DNA from: Micromonospora ureilytica
GTDB taxonomy: Bacteria; Actinomycetota; Actinomycetes; Mycobacteriales; Micromonosporaceae
Direction: 5' to 3'
Assembly (NCBI RefSeq): GCF_015751765.1
Contig: NZ_JADOTX010000001.1
Span: 5,766,001-5,830,000 of the forward strand
Length of the DNA: 64,000 bases
Position numbers and translations under genes: made by a program. The notes beneath the pieces were generated by a model, which did not search any database, had not been told where the DNA came from, and was given only the letters and a program-made list of their open reading frames with translations. This document shows, piece by piece, positions 46,202-55,292 of the stretch. Each line of letters begins with the position of its first letter. Positions within the stretch are counted from its first letter, which is position 1.

Positions 46202-47026
46202 TCAGGCCGGGTCGGGGGCCCGCTGCGCCACGACCTCCAGGTATTCTGCCGGGATGCGGACCGTGGCGTCGGTGGCGCGGTTGTGGGTGCGGGCCAGCTC
46301 CACCAGATCGGCGTGCAGGTCCGGGCGTCGTTCCTCGGGCAGTGCCTCGAACGCCTTCAACGTCGGCCCGTAGTTGACTCGGAAGAAGTCGGCGAACTCC
46401 TCAGGTGTGCCGAAGCGGAAGACGAACTCCCGGCGTACCGCCCGCAGTTCACTGACGGCCGCGCCGAGCAGCTCGCGGACCCGGCCCTCGTCGCCCCACT
46501 CGGCCGGCGGGCGCAGCCCCGCCGGTGGCGGCACGTGCCGCCCCACCGTGCGGAACAGGTCGCCGATGAAGCCCTGCGGCGTCCACGACGCCAGCGCCAC
46601 CGTGCCGCCGGGCCGGCAGACCCGGACCAGCTCGGTCGCCGCCCGCTCCTGGTCCGGCGCGAACATCACGCCGACGACGGAGAGCACCGCGTCGAAGGAC
46701 CCATCGGCGTACGCCAGGCGCTCCGCGTCGCCGGTCACGAACGTGATCGGGAGTCGTTCCGCAGCGGCACGGGCCTTGCCGCGTTCCAACAGTTCGGGTA
46801 CGTAGTCGACGCCGGTCACGATGCAGCCGCAGCGGGCGGCGGCGATGGCGGCGTTGCCGGACCCGGTCGCCACGTCGAGGACGCGGGCGCCGGCCGACAG
46901 GTCGGCGGCGGTCACCAGAAGCTCGGAGATCGGGTGGATGAGCGCGGCGACCGCGCCGTAGTCACCGCTGGCCCACGTCACCTGCTGGCGTGCCTTCACG
47001 GCGATGAGATCGGGTGCGATGGTCAT
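46202..47026 (-). CDS. Class I SAM-dependent methyltransferase
   Basis: 274 residues, ATG at 47026 with aggggga upstream. SAM-binding motif I VLDVATGSGNAAIAAARCG, motif II VTGVDYVPELL, then VTGDAERLAYADGSFDAVLS and a proline-glycine motif near CRPGGTVAL. Of the UbiE/Methyltransf_11 type; the substrate is unknown. Confidence 0.92.
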   Translation of the reverse strand: MTIAPDLIAVKARQQVTWASGDYGAVAALIHPISELLVTAADLSAGARVLDVATGSGNAAIAAARCGCIVTGVDYVPELLERGKARAAAERLPITFVTGDAERLAYADGSFDAVLSVVGVMFAPDQERAATELVRVCRPGGTVALASWTPQGFIGDLFRTVGRHVPPPAGLRPPAEWGDEGRVRELLGAAVSELRAVRREFVFRFGTPEEFADFFRVNYGPTLKAFEALPEERRPDLHADLVELARTHNRATDATVRIPAEYLEVVAQRAPDPA

Positions 47027-47125
47027 CGGTGGTCCCCCTCGGACATTGTGGTGTGCCGCTGACGTTAGGGGCGGCCGCCCCTCGGGGGATCGGTAGAAAC
47101 ACCTATATTCGCAGCTCGGACGCGA

Positions 47126-48574
47126 TCAATCCTGGTTCCACGTGTCGGTCGCGGGTGTCCCCTGGGCATCCTGCTTGGCCACCTGTCCGCTGGCAATCGT
47201 CCCGCGGGACGCGTCGAGCGCCTCCACGACCAGGCCCGCGGTCGGGCGGGGCACCTGCATGGCCGTCCCGGACCCGCTGACGGCGCTCCGCGCCACCTCC
47301 TGCCCGTCGCGCAGGACACGCACAGTGGTGGCGGCTGCCGGCGTCACCACGAGCAGGAGCTGCTGACCCTCGCTACCGCCGGTTTCAACGCCGATGGGCA
47401 CGGCCAGCACGCCGGCGGGATCGGTCGGGTCGGCCGTCGTGGTGAAGGAGGTGCCGGTGCCGAGCACGCCGTCGGACCGTGGCTGATCGGGGGCGATCGA
47501 CACCTCACCGATCCAGTCGCCGCCCACCCTGGGTGCAGCCAGGACCGTCACCTGGCCGTCCTCCACCGACGGCTCTCCAGCGTTGGGCGACCCGTCGGTC
47601 AGCCAGGCAGGCAGGCCAGCAACGTGCCCGCCCCACACCACGCTCGGAAGGGCGGTCAGGCGGTAGCCCTCGGACTGGGCCAACTGGTACACCAGCTCCC
47701 GGGCACGTTGCTGCCCGACACTGCCGCGTACACGGGACATCGCCGTCGCGAGCTGAGCGTCGGTGATCGGCTTGGTGGCCAACGAACCCGGCCCGGGCGT
47801 TATCTGGCGGGTCACCGCGCCGCAGTCGACCCGCCACCACTCGGGCCTGTGGGTCTTCGCGGTGCGGATCAGGTAGGACCCGGTCGGCTCCGGGGCCCAC
47901 CGGAAGGTGTTTCTGTCGGGCAATGGTGAGCTGAGGAAGACGCAGCCGGCCGGGGCGATCGCCACGTGTGCCGCCTCCGCGTCATCCACGGCCAGCCTCT
48001 CGTACGGTTCCAGCGCGTCGCTGACCCCCCGGATGGCGGCGGTGCTGGCCAGTTCCTGGGCGCTGGCACCCTTGTCGGCGACCAGCCACACCGCGGCGCT
48101 CGGCCAGCCGGTGACCGGGTCGGGCTGGTTGCGGACGAAGGCGGCGAGGGCGACCCGGTGGCCGTCCACGTCGTCCGCGAAGAGGATCTTGACCCCGCTC
48201 ACCGGCACCTTCAGGCGGGAGAACTCTCCCCGGCGTTGGGCCGCCAACAACAGTTCGGAGAGCTGACGCACAAAGCTGCTGTCCCCGGCGACGGCACCGC
48301 GCGGCGGCGACTGGAGGAGTCTGTCCGACCACACCAGCACTGGTGCGATGGACTCGGTCGGGTCGGCAGGTAGCGGCTGCGTGGTCCGGCCCGGGCTGGC
48401 GATGGCGAAGGCGGTGCTTCCCACGGAGACCACGAGGGCCAGAACCAGCCCGCCGAGGCGTCGCTGCCGGTTCCGTCGGTATCGCGCCCTCGCTCGGCCG
48501 TACGGGTCTGGCTGCGGGGTCAGTGTCCTGCTCAGCTCGGCCAGGGCCCGGCTCAGCTCGTCGTCGACCGTCAT
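47126..48574 (-). CDS. Membrane-anchored anti-sigma-like protein with large extracytoplasmic domain
   Basis: 482 residues. A cytosolic N-terminal segment of about 40 residues (MTVDDELSRALAELSRTL) is followed by one membrane helix (about 42-60) and a 420-residue extracytoplasmic part of beta-rich, Trp-containing sequence. It overlaps the sigma-factor gene by 4 bp (ATGA, 48571-48574), the usual place for a cognate anti-sigma. The zinc anti-sigma motif HxxxCxxC is absent and the cytosolic part is very short, so its mode of action is unclear. It may sense an envelope signal. Confidence 0.75.
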   Translation of the reverse strand: MTVDDELSRALAELSRTLTPQPDPYGRARARYRRNRQRRLGGLVLALVVSVGSTAFAIASPGRTTQPLPADPTESIAPVLVWSDRLLQSPPRGAVAGDSSFVRQLSELLLAAQRRGEFSRLKVPVSGVKILFADDVDGHRVALAAFVRNQPDPVTGWPSAAVWLVADKGASAQELASTAAIRGVSDALEPYERLAVDDAEAAHVAIAPAGCVFLSSPLPDRNTFRWAPEPTGSYLIRTAKTHRPEWWRVDCGAVTRQITPGPGSLATKPITDAQLATAMSRVRGSVGQQRARELVYQLAQSEGYRLTALPSVVWGGHVAGLPAWLTDGSPNAGEPSVEDGQVTVLAAPRVGGDWIGEVSIAPDQPRSDGVLGTGTSFTTTADPTDPAGVLAVPIGVETGGSEGQQLLLVVTPAAATTVRVLRDGQEVARSAVSGSGTAMQVPRPTAGLVVEALDASRGTIASGQVAKQDAQGTPATDTWNQD

Positions 48575-49137
48575 GGTGTTACCCCCGTCATCTTCGTCGT
48601 CCCGGTCGGTGCTGGATCAGCTGACGCTGGTGTCGAAGTCGGGAGCTGTGCCGACGGGGGCGCGTCCGGCGCCAGCGCCAGGCGCAGGCGAGCCAATCCA
48701 CGTGACGCGCGACTCTTGACCGACCCGACGGAGCAGCCGAGAGCGGTCGCGACCTCGGCCTCCGGCAGATCGACGACGTACCGAAGCACGATCACGGCAC
48801 GGGTACGAGGTGTCAGCGCTCGCATGGCCTCGTAGAGAGCGCGCCGTTCGGTGACCAACTCGGTCATGTCCCGGGTGGGCCGCTCGGGGAAGAACGCCGT
48901 CACCACCTCGTGCATCCGGTGGCGGCGCCAAAGGCTGATGTGCTGGTTGATCATGACTCGTCGCAGGTAGGCCATCGGGTCGTCGACCCGCCGCCACCGA
49001 CGCATCACCTTCACCAGCGCGGCCTGCACCAGATCCTCGGCATCCTGGGTCGAGCCAGTGAGGTGGTACGCCACGCGCAAGAGATCCATGTAGCGCGTCT
49101 CGACGAACTCCCGAAAATGCTCGTCGTCACCTGCCAT
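48571..49137 (-). CDS. ECF RNA polymerase sigma factor, SigE family
   Basis: 188 residues from the ATG at 49137, preceded by gcggggg. Sigma region 2 (about 8-75) shows FVETRYMDLLRVAYHLTGSTQDAEDLVQAALVKV; region 4 (about 105-160) shows LTPRTRAVIVLRYVVDLPEAEVATALGCSVGSVKSRASRGLARL. This is the SigE-like (SigE-family, TIGR02983-type) group of actinobacteria. A CAACC (49192-49188), 17-nt spacer, GTCGT (49170-49166) upstream could be an autoregulated ECF promoter (inference). The downstream gene is its likely control partner. Confidence 0.92.
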   Translation of the reverse strand: MAGDDEHFREFVETRYMDLLRVAYHLTGSTQDAEDLVQAALVKVMRRWRRVDDPMAYLRRVMINQHISLWRRHRMHEVVTAFFPERPTRDMTELVTERRALYEAMRALTPRTRAVIVLRYVVDLPEAEVATALGCSVGSVKSRASRGLARLRLALAPDAPPSAQLPTSTPASADPAPTGTTKMTGVTP

Positions 49138-49266
49138 TAGCCCCCGCCTCGATTGGTTACCTCTCACGACTCCGTCGAGGGCCAAAAGGTTGAAGGCCGG
49201 CAGCAGATGGTGAACGTGATGCGGTTGCCGCTGGGACCTGCGCCGCTGCGGACCGTAGATATGCCG

Positions 49267-49297
49267 GAGGGCACATCCATGGATCGGATGTGCCCTC
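49267..49297 (-). terminator. Hairpin downstream of tRNA-Pro
   Basis: gagggcacatcc (49267-49278) pairs perfectly with ggatgtgccctc (49286-49297) around a 7-nt loop, 8 bp beyond the tRNA 3' end. It is positioned to end the tRNA transcript before the sigma gene. Confidence 0.8.
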
Positions 49298-49304
49298 TTG
49301 CCTC

Positions 49305-49381
<77 letters not shown>

Positions 49382-49445
49382 AGGCGTGCCGACAAATAGT
49401 AGCCCACCCGCCCCGATGGTCAAACTCGGTATCCCCGGCGGGCGG

Positions 49446-50339
49446 TCAGCGGGGGATGAGGGTGAGGATGCTCGCCTCCGGGGGGCAGGCGAAGCGGATC
49501 GGGGCGGTCGGGTGGGTGCCGAGGCCGGCGGAGACGTGCAGCCAGGAGTCCGAGCCCGGCCACCGGTGCAGGCCGCGCGCCATCGAGCGGGGTAGGCCGC
49601 AGTTGGTCACCAGCGCCCCGAAGCCCGGTACGCAGACCTGACCACCGTGGGTGTGCCCGGCCAGCAGCAGCCCGAAGCCGTCCGCCGCCATCTGGTCGAG
49701 GACCCGTGGCTCGGGTGAGTGCGTCAGCGCGATGGAGAGGTCCGCCGACGACGACACCGCGCCGGCGACGGCGGGGTAGTCGTCCCGATCGATGTGCGGG
49801 TCGTCGACGCCGACCAGGTCGAGTTGTCGGCCACCGGCCTTCAGCGTGGTCCGGGCGTTGTTGAGGTCCGCCCAGCCGGCGCCCGTGAACACCTGCCGCA
49901 GCTCCTCGTAGGGCAGCTCGACGCCCTCGGTGTACTCCCGGTCGGGCAGGAAGTAGGTGAAGGGGTTCTTCAACACCGGCCCGGTGTAGTCGTTGGAGCC
50001 GAACACGAACGCGCCCGGGTAGTCCAGCAGCGGTTGCAGGGCCCGCAGCACCCCGGGCACCGCGCCCGGGTGTGCCATGTTGTCACCGGTCACCACCACC
50101 AGGTCGGGGTCGAGGGCGGCCAGCGACGCCACCCAGCGCTGCTTGCGCGCCTGGTCGGGCATCATGTGCAGGTCCGACAGGTGCAGCACGCGCAGCGGCT
50201 CCGCGTCGGCCGGGAGCACCGGCACGTCGTACCGCCGCACTGTGAACATGTTGCGCTCGACGAGCGACGCGTACGCGAGCGTGGCCGCGCCGATCGTGGC
50301 GGTTCCGGCGGCGAGCCGGAATAGTGTGCGCTTTCGCAT
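49446..50339 (-). CDS. Membrane-anchored metallophosphoesterase, Rv3683-like
   Basis: 297 residues from the ATG at 50339 ([26 protein letters not shown]), with one N-terminal membrane helix. Calcineurin-fold motifs: LSDLHM, TGDN, GSNDY (in place of GNHD), LTHSPEP, GHTHGGQ. Related mycobacterial proteins lie next to ponA2, as here. The substrate is unknown; lipid or nucleotide phosphoesters are plausible. It is divergent from the yqeY-like gene with 25 bp between starts. Confidence 0.9.
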   Translation of the reverse strand: MRKRTLFRLAAGTATIGAATLAYASLVERNMFTVRRYDVPVLPADAEPLRVLHLSDLHMMPDQARKQRWVASLAALDPDLVVVTGDNMAHPGAVPGVLRALQPLLDYPGAFVFGSNDYTGPVLKNPFTYFLPDREYTEGVELPYEELRQVFTGAGWADLNNARTTLKAGGRQLDLVGVDDPHIDRDDYPAVAGAVSSSADLSIALTHSPEPRVLDQMAADGFGLLLAGHTHGGQVCVPGFGALVTNCGLPRSMARGLHRWPGSDSWLHVSAGLGTHPTAPIRFACPPEASILTLIPR

Positions 50340-50364
50340 GGCGTTCAGGGTAGTTTGACCGTCC

Positions 50365-50820
50365 ATGAGCACGCTGAAGGACCGCCTCACTGCCGACATG
50401 CGTTCCGCGCTCAAGGCGCGCGACGAGCTGACCACCTCCACGCTGCGGATGGCCCTGGCCGCCGTCGGCACCGCCGAGGTCGCCGGCAAGGCCAAGCGCG
50501 AGCTCACCGATGACGAGGTGCTCGCGGTGCTGACCAAGGAAGCCAAGAAGCGTCGGGAGGCGGCCACCGCCTTCGCCGACGCCGGCCGCGCCGAGCAGGC
50601 CGCGAAGGAGAGCGCCGAGGGTGAGGTGTTGGACCGCTACCTGCCCAGGCAGCTGTCGGACGCCGACCTGACCGAGCTGGTGTCGGGGGCGCTCGCCGCG
50701 GGCGGCTTCACCGGCAAGGCCCAGATGGGCCCGGCGATGAAGGCAGCCCAGGCCGCGGTGGCGGGCCAGGCCGAGGGTGGCCGGGTGGCCGCCGAGGTAC
50801 GCCGACAGCTCGGTCTCTGA
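50365..50820 (+). CDS. GatB/YqeY domain protein
   Basis: 151 residues, one YqeY domain. The start is MSTLKDRLTADMRSALKARDELTTSTLRMAL; further motifs are LTDDEVLAVLTKEAKKRREAA, EVLDRYLPRQLSDADL and MGPAMKAAQAAVAGQAEGGRVAAEVRRQL. It resembles the tRNA-binding tail of GatB and may affect tRNA-dependent amidation or tRNA binding. A TAGTTT at 50351-50356 ends eight bases before the ATG and no ribosome site is visible, suggesting a leaderless mRNA. Confidence 0.9.
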   Translation: MSTLKDRLTADMRSALKARDELTTSTLRMALAAVGTAEVAGKAKRELTDDEVLAVLTKEAKKRREAATAFADAGRAEQAAKESAEGEVLDRYLPRQLSDADLTELVSGALAAGGFTGKAQMGPAMKAAQAAVAGQAEGGRVAAEVRRQLGL

Positions 50821-50884
50821 CCCGCAAGCGTCGGCGGCGCGGCGCGACGGTTGTCGCAGCCGCTCGCCGGTCCGGACAGACGAA

Positions 50885-50917
50885 ACGGGCGGGCACCCGA
50901 GGAGGGTGCCCGCCCGT
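50885..50917. terminator. Terminator between YqeY and PBP genes
   Basis: acgggcgggcaccc (50885-50898) pairs perfectly with gggtgcccgcccgt (50904-50917) around a gagga loop. Placed between convergent genes. Confidence 0.88.
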
Positions 50918-50935
50918 CGTGTCCTACTCGTCGGC

Positions 50936-53353
50936 TCAGCCGCCGGGGCGACCACCGGGTCGGCCCCCGGGCGGGCCGCCCGGATTGCCGTCGGTGTTGC
51001 CCGGCGTGCCACCGCCGCTGCTGACCTCGATGGTGACCACACCACCCTTGCTCGTGCGTCCGTCCGGGTTGGTGCCGGCCGCTTCGCCCTGCTTGCAGGA
51101 GGACGGCACCTTCGCGCTGGAGACGACCGGCTCGAAGCCGGCACCCTTGAGCCGGGACTTCGCGGTGTCCACCGAAACGCACTTCACGTCGGGGATGCTG
51201 CGCTGGTCACCCACGGAGATCTTCTCGCCCGGTGCCGCGAAGTCGACGCGGTCCTTGCCCTTCATCGCGTCCCGCAGCGTCTCCCACACCGGTGGGTTGA
51301 TGCCGTCCTTCTCCGCGTGCTTCATCTCCACGTTGGTCTGCGGCCAGTCCGGGTCGGCCATGATGCCCGCCACCGCGTACTGCTTGGTCATCGCGACCAG
51401 CGCGGCGGTCTTCTCCGAGTCGGTGGTGCCGGACTTGCCGGCCACCGGGAAACCGACGTCGCCGCGGACATTACCGGCGGTGGCTCCCGCGCACCGGGAG
51501 GACGACGACTTGTCACCGACCGGGCATCGGGCCGCGTCCACCGCGGCGCGGGCCACCTCGGTGCTGAACCGCTTCTCGCAGCGCGGGTTGGCGATGTCCA
51601 GCTTGTTGCCCTCGGGGTCGCGGATCTCCTGCACCGGGATCGGTTCGCAGTACTTGCCGTCGGCGGCCAGAGTGGCGTAGGCGTTGGCCAGGTCCAGCGG
51701 GGTGGTCTGCGAGACGCCCAGGGTGAACGCGCCCCACTGGTGCGCGCCCTTCTCCAGGTCCAGGTCTTCCTGGGACCGGAAGTTGATGCCCAGCCGCTTG
51801 GCGGCCTTGACCACGTTCTCGGCGCCGACCTGCTGCTGAAGCGGCACGAAGTAGGTGTTCACCGAGCGACCGAACGCGCTCCACATGTTGTGTACGCCGG
51901 CCATGCTCTCGGTCGAGTTGGTGGGGCAGTAGAAGTTGGTCCCCGGGCAGGCTGCCGGACCGGGTCGGATGATGTATTCCGACTTGAACTGCTTCGGCGC
52001 GTTGATCGTGTGGCTGAGCGGGACGCCCTTCTCCAGCGCCGCGACGATTGTGAACATCTTGAACGTCGACCCGGCCTGGTAGCCGGTGATGCCGTCACCG
52101 CCGGTGAGCAGCGGGTTGACAGTCGCCGGGTAGTTGCCCCGGATCTTCTTCTTGCTCTTCGCGGGATCGCTGGAGATCTTGTTCTTCGGGTGCTTCGGGT
52201 CGTCGAGCTTGAACTGCCGGTTGACAGCGAGCGCGCGCACCCGGCCGGTGCCCGGCTCGACCACCGCGACCATCGCCGCTTCCTTGCTGTTCTCGCTCTT
52301 GGCCTTGCGGACCGCCTTGTCCGCGGCGCGCTGGGCCTGGACGTCGATCGTGGTCACGACGTTGTAGCCGCCGCTCTTCAGCCGGCGCTCCCGGTCGTAC
52401 CTGGTCGAGCCGAACGTCTCCTGGTCCATCCACCAGCGGTAGAAGTAGTCACAGAAGAAGCCCCAGCTGTTGACGTTGGCGGCGACGCAGCCGTTCGGGG
52501 TGCGCTTGTCCTTCACCACCAGCTTGGTCGCCTTGGCGACGTCCGCCTCCTGCTGGGTGATGGCCTTGATGTCGACCATGTTCTGGATGACGTAGTTGCG
52601 CCGATCCAGCGCGAGCGGGTAACCGGCCTCGGTGGTCGGATCGTTTGTCGTCGGCGCCTTGACCATGCCGGCCAGCAACGCCGCCTCTTCGATCTTCAGC
52701 TTGCTCGGCGGCTTACCGAAGTAGACCTGGCTGGCGGCGAAGATGCCGTACGCGCCGTTGCCGAACGAGGCCAGGTTGAGGTAGCGGGTGAGGATCTCGT
52801 CCTTGGAGAATTCCTTGTCGACCTGGAGGGCCAGCTTCATCTCGCGCAGCTTGCGGGCGCTGGTGTCCTCGGTCGCCGCGACCACGTCGGCCGGGTGGGT
52901 GGCCGAGTAGGCGATGGCCAGCCGGACGTACTGCATGGTCAGCGTCGAGGCGCCCTGCTGGCCGGAGCCCTCGGTCTGGTTGTTGACGAACGCGCGGGCG
53001 ACACCGTTGATGTCGACGCCGTTGTGCTTGTAGAAGTCGTGGTCCTCGGCCGCGATGATGGCCTTCCGCATGGGCTCGGAGATGTCGGCGAGCTTCACGT
53101 CCCGTCGGTTCTCGTCGTACATCGTCGCGAGCGGGGTCTTGCCGTCCGACGCCAGCAGGTAGCTGATCTGTGGCGCGCGGGCCACCGTCAGCTCCGTGGG
53201 CAGAGCACCGAATGTCTCGGCGCCGGCCTTCGCGGCCAGGCCGGACATCGCTACCGCGGGGAAGGCCGCCGCAGCGACCACCACGCCGGCCAGCAGGCCA
53301 CACACGAGTAGCGATGCGGCGTTGGTCAGCACATTGTGGTCACGTTTCCGCAT
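50936..53353 (-). CDS. ponA2: Bifunctional penicillin-binding protein with C-terminal PASTA domain, PonA2-like
   Basis: 805 residues from the ATG at 53353, with gaggtg eight bases upstream. Cytosolic start, one membrane helix (about 11-35), a glycosyltransferase-51 domain (about 75-245) with catalytic E103 in AAEDHDFYKHNG, then a class A transpeptidase: S429-TF-K432 (SxxK), S497-V-N499 (SxN), K640-S-G-T. One PASTA domain (about 715-778) and a Gly/Pro-rich tail end the protein. It polymerises and cross-links peptidoglycan. The name rests on architecture and on the whiB4/ArsA neighbourhood; it is divergent from wblA. Confidence 0.9.
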   Translation of the reverse strand: MRKRDHNVLTNAASLLVCGLLAGVVVAAAAFPAVAMSGLAAKAGAETFGALPTELTVARAPQISYLLASDGKTPLATMYDENRRDVKLADISEPMRKAIIAAEDHDFYKHNGVDINGVARAFVNNQTEGSGQQGASTLTMQYVRLAIAYSATHPADVVAATEDTSARKLREMKLALQVDKEFSKDEILTRYLNLASFGNGAYGIFAASQVYFGKPPSKLKIEEAALLAGMVKAPTTNDPTTEAGYPLALDRRNYVIQNMVDIKAITQQEADVAKATKLVVKDKRTPNGCVAANVNSWGFFCDYFYRWWMDQETFGSTRYDRERRLKSGGYNVVTTIDVQAQRAADKAVRKAKSENSKEAAMVAVVEPGTGRVRALAVNRQFKLDDPKHPKNKISSDPAKSKKKIRGNYPATVNPLLTGGDGITGYQAGSTFKMFTIVAALEKGVPLSHTINAPKQFKSEYIIRPGPAACPGTNFYCPTNSTESMAGVHNMWSAFGRSVNTYFVPLQQQVGAENVVKAAKRLGINFRSQEDLDLEKGAHQWGAFTLGVSQTTPLDLANAYATLAADGKYCEPIPVQEIRDPEGNKLDIANPRCEKRFSTEVARAAVDAARCPVGDKSSSSRCAGATAGNVRGDVGFPVAGKSGTTDSEKTAALVAMTKQYAVAGIMADPDWPQTNVEMKHAEKDGINPPVWETLRDAMKGKDRVDFAAPGEKISVGDQRSIPDVKCVSVDTAKSRLKGAGFEPVVSSAKVPSSCKQGEAAGTNPDGRTSKGGVVTIEVSSGGGTPGNTDGNPGGPPGGRPGGRPGG

Positions 53354-53760
53354 CCAGGTCACCTCGGCATGGTACGCGAGTAGGGAACGAGGGGCGCTGG
53401 GGCGTTCTTTCCCCATTTCCTGCGCGCGCTGCCCTCGTTGTGCTAAACGCACGACCCCCGGTGCTTGGTTGCGTGTGAACTGGCGTGAGTCTCCTCCGAT
53501 TCAGTGAGGCGGCGCAGCGTTATCGCTGACCTCGGCGGGGTAACCGGCGGTCGAAGGCCCGGGAAGCCGGGAGTGTCCGAAATGATGGATTTCGTCGACA
53601 ACGTTGCGTAATCAGTCGACTACAGAGCATGATGGGGGCGGCGACAGCGCCACATGTCGTCCGTGCCGCCTTGGGGAAGGCAGGCCGGGCGATCGGGGGG
53701 AATTGCCGGCTGACGTGCATCGACGAGGTCGGTAGGTACTGCAAGGGGGGACGTGTACAC
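53354..53760. other. 407-bp divergent region between PBP and wblA
   Basis: No convincing gene. It holds the PBP ribosome site (near 53360), several short inverted repeats such as gtcgac near 53594-53599 and 53615-53620, and a long leader before wblA. The ribosome site ggggggacg ends at about 53753. A long untranslated leader is a known feature of wblA-type genes in streptomycetes (from memory). No riboswitch consensus is recognised. Confidence 0.45.
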
Positions 53761-54081
53761 ATGGGCATGATCACTGACTGGCCGTCGCTGGCGGCGTGTC
53801 AGAACGGGGACCCGGACGCGTTGTTCGTACAGGGCGCCGAACAGAACGTGGCGAAGCGGATCTGCCGGAGCTGCCCAGTTCGGTACGAGTGCCTGGCCGA
53901 CGCGCTGGACAACCGGATCGAGTTCGGTGTGTGGGGCGGCATGACCGAACGCGAACGGCGGGCGCTACTGCGTCGTCACCCTCAGGTGACGAGCTGGCGC
54001 AAGATGTTCGAGGCCGCGATGAAGAAGAACAGCAAGGACAAGGCCGGCAAGGACAAGATTCTGGTCAGCGCGGCCAACTGA
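53761..54081 (+). CDS. wblA: WhiB family transcriptional regulator, WblA/WhiB4-like
   Basis: 106 residues. Four Cys at 13, 35, 38 and 44 (C-x21-C-x2-C-x5-C) bind the 4Fe-4S cluster. DNRIEFGVWGGMTERERRALLRR is the G[VI]WGG turn followed by the basic AT-hook-like region, and the C-terminus is Lys-rich. ADALDNRIEFGVWGG and FVQGAEQN match the WblA/WhiB4 subgroup, which controls developmental or redox responses. Context agrees: PBP divergent, ArsA pair downstream. ATG at 53761; another ATG is two codons later. Confidence 0.92.
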   Translation: MGMITDWPSLAACQNGDPDALFVQGAEQNVAKRICRSCPVRYECLADALDNRIEFGVWGGMTERERRALLRRHPQVTSWRKMFEAAMKKNSKDKAGKDKILVSAAN

Positions 54082-54087
54082 CGCCGG

Positions 54088-55236
54088 TCACGGCCGGCTG
54101 ATCGCCGCGCCGATCGTCCGTAGCCCGTCGACGTCGTGCACGTCGGCGGGCTGCGCCGTGACCGACACCGCCGGCACGGCCGGGAACGCCTCGGTGAAGC
54201 GCGCGGCGACCTGCTGCTCGCGTACCGCCTGGCGAGCCAGCGTCGCGTGCGCCCGCAGCACGTCGGCGGTGGCCTCGTGCCCACCCAGCTCGGTCAGCCG
54301 CTCGGCGGCGACCCGGCTCTGCTCGGCGTCCAACTTCGGAACCGACGGGCGGTGCACCCGGTTGAGCACCAGCCCGGCCAGCGGCATCCGCTCGTCCCGC
54401 AGGCGGCCCGCGAAGTAGGCGGCCTCCCGGACCGCGTCCGGCTCCGGTGTCGCGACCAGCAGAAAGGCCGTCTCCCGTGCCTGCAGGATGCGGTACGTCT
54501 GCTCGGCGCGCTGCCGGAAACCACCGAACATCGAATCCAGTGCCGCCACGAAGCCGGACAGGTCGGTGAGCAGCTGTGCGCCGAGCACCTTCTGCACCAC
54601 CTTCGAGAACATCCCGAACGAGGCCGTGACCAGGCTGAACATGCTCCGGCCGCCGCTGCGCGCCGGGGCCAGCAGCAATCGCAGCATCCGGCCGTCCAGG
54701 AATCGGGAGAGTCGAGCCGGCGCGTCCAGGAAGTCAAGTGCCGAGCGGGACGGTGGTGTGTCCACCACGATCAGGTCCCATTCGCCCCGGGCGTGCAGCT
54801 GGCCCAGCTTCTCCATCGCCATGTACTCCTGCGTGCCGGCGAAGGTCGAGCTCATCGCCTGGTAGAACGGGTTCGCGAAGATCTCCGCGGCCTTCGTCGG
54901 GTCGGTGTGCTGCAACACGACGTCGTCGAAGGTGCGCTTCATGTCCAGCATCATGGCGTGCAATTCGCCGCCACTGCTCTCGACGTCGATGCCCTTGACC
55001 TGGCGGGGGGTGTTGTCCAGCTCGGTCAGGCCCAGCGACTGGGCCAGCCGGCGGGCCGGGTCGATGGTGAGCACCACAGTGCGCCGACCGTGGTGCTCGG
55101 CGGCCCGCAGCGCCAGAGCCGCGGCCGTGGTCGTCTTTCCCACCCCGCCGGCACCACAGCACACGACGATCCGCACGCCCGGGTCGGCGAGGATCTGGTC
55201 GACGTCCAGCTGCGGCGCCGCGTCTTCGGAAGGCAC
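54088..55236 (-). CDS. ArsA/Get3-like ATPase, partner lacking the signature lysine
   Basis: 382 residues. P-loop GAGGVGKTT: the Lys that ArsA/Get3 proteins place before GGxGK is replaced by Ala. Switch I and II regions DPARRLAQSLG and VDTPPSRSALDFL are present, with the family-typical C-terminal helices. Its mate at 55293 keeps the Lys, so a heterodimer with unequal sites is likely. Related Rv3680/Rv3679 in M. tuberculosis form such a complex (from memory). The GTG at 55236 is used because a -10 TACGCT (55248-55243) ends six bases before it; a TTG one codon upstream would also be in frame. Convergent with wblA, 6 bp apart. Confidence 0.9.
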   Translation of the reverse strand: MPSEDAAPQLDVDQILADPGVRIVVCCGAGGVGKTTTAAALALRAAEHHGRRTVVLTIDPARRLAQSLGLTELDNTPRQVKGIDVESSGGELHAMMLDMKRTFDDVVLQHTDPTKAAEIFANPFYQAMSSTFAGTQEYMAMEKLGQLHARGEWDLIVVDTPPSRSALDFLDAPARLSRFLDGRMLRLLLAPARSGGRSMFSLVTASFGMFSKVVQKVLGAQLLTDLSGFVAALDSMFGGFRQRAEQTYRILQARETAFLLVATPEPDAVREAAYFAGRLRDERMPLAGLVLNRVHRPSVPKLDAEQSRVAAERLTELGGHEATADVLRAHATLARQAVREQQVAARFTEAFPAVPAVSVTAQPADVHDVDGLRTIGAAISRP

Positions 55237-55292
55237 CAATCGAGCGTATCGGGCCGGTGGGTCCGCGCGCCCGTGCTGCGCTCAGGTGTGAG

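Noticed and set aside
50777..53311. An 844-codon open frame opposite the PBP gene
   Set aside because: A shadow of the high-GC third-position pattern; the minus-strand frame has all PBP motifs.
53354..53760. Cyclic di-AMP or other riboswitch before wblA
   Set aside because: I could not match the sequence to any riboswitch consensus; only generic G-rich words are present.
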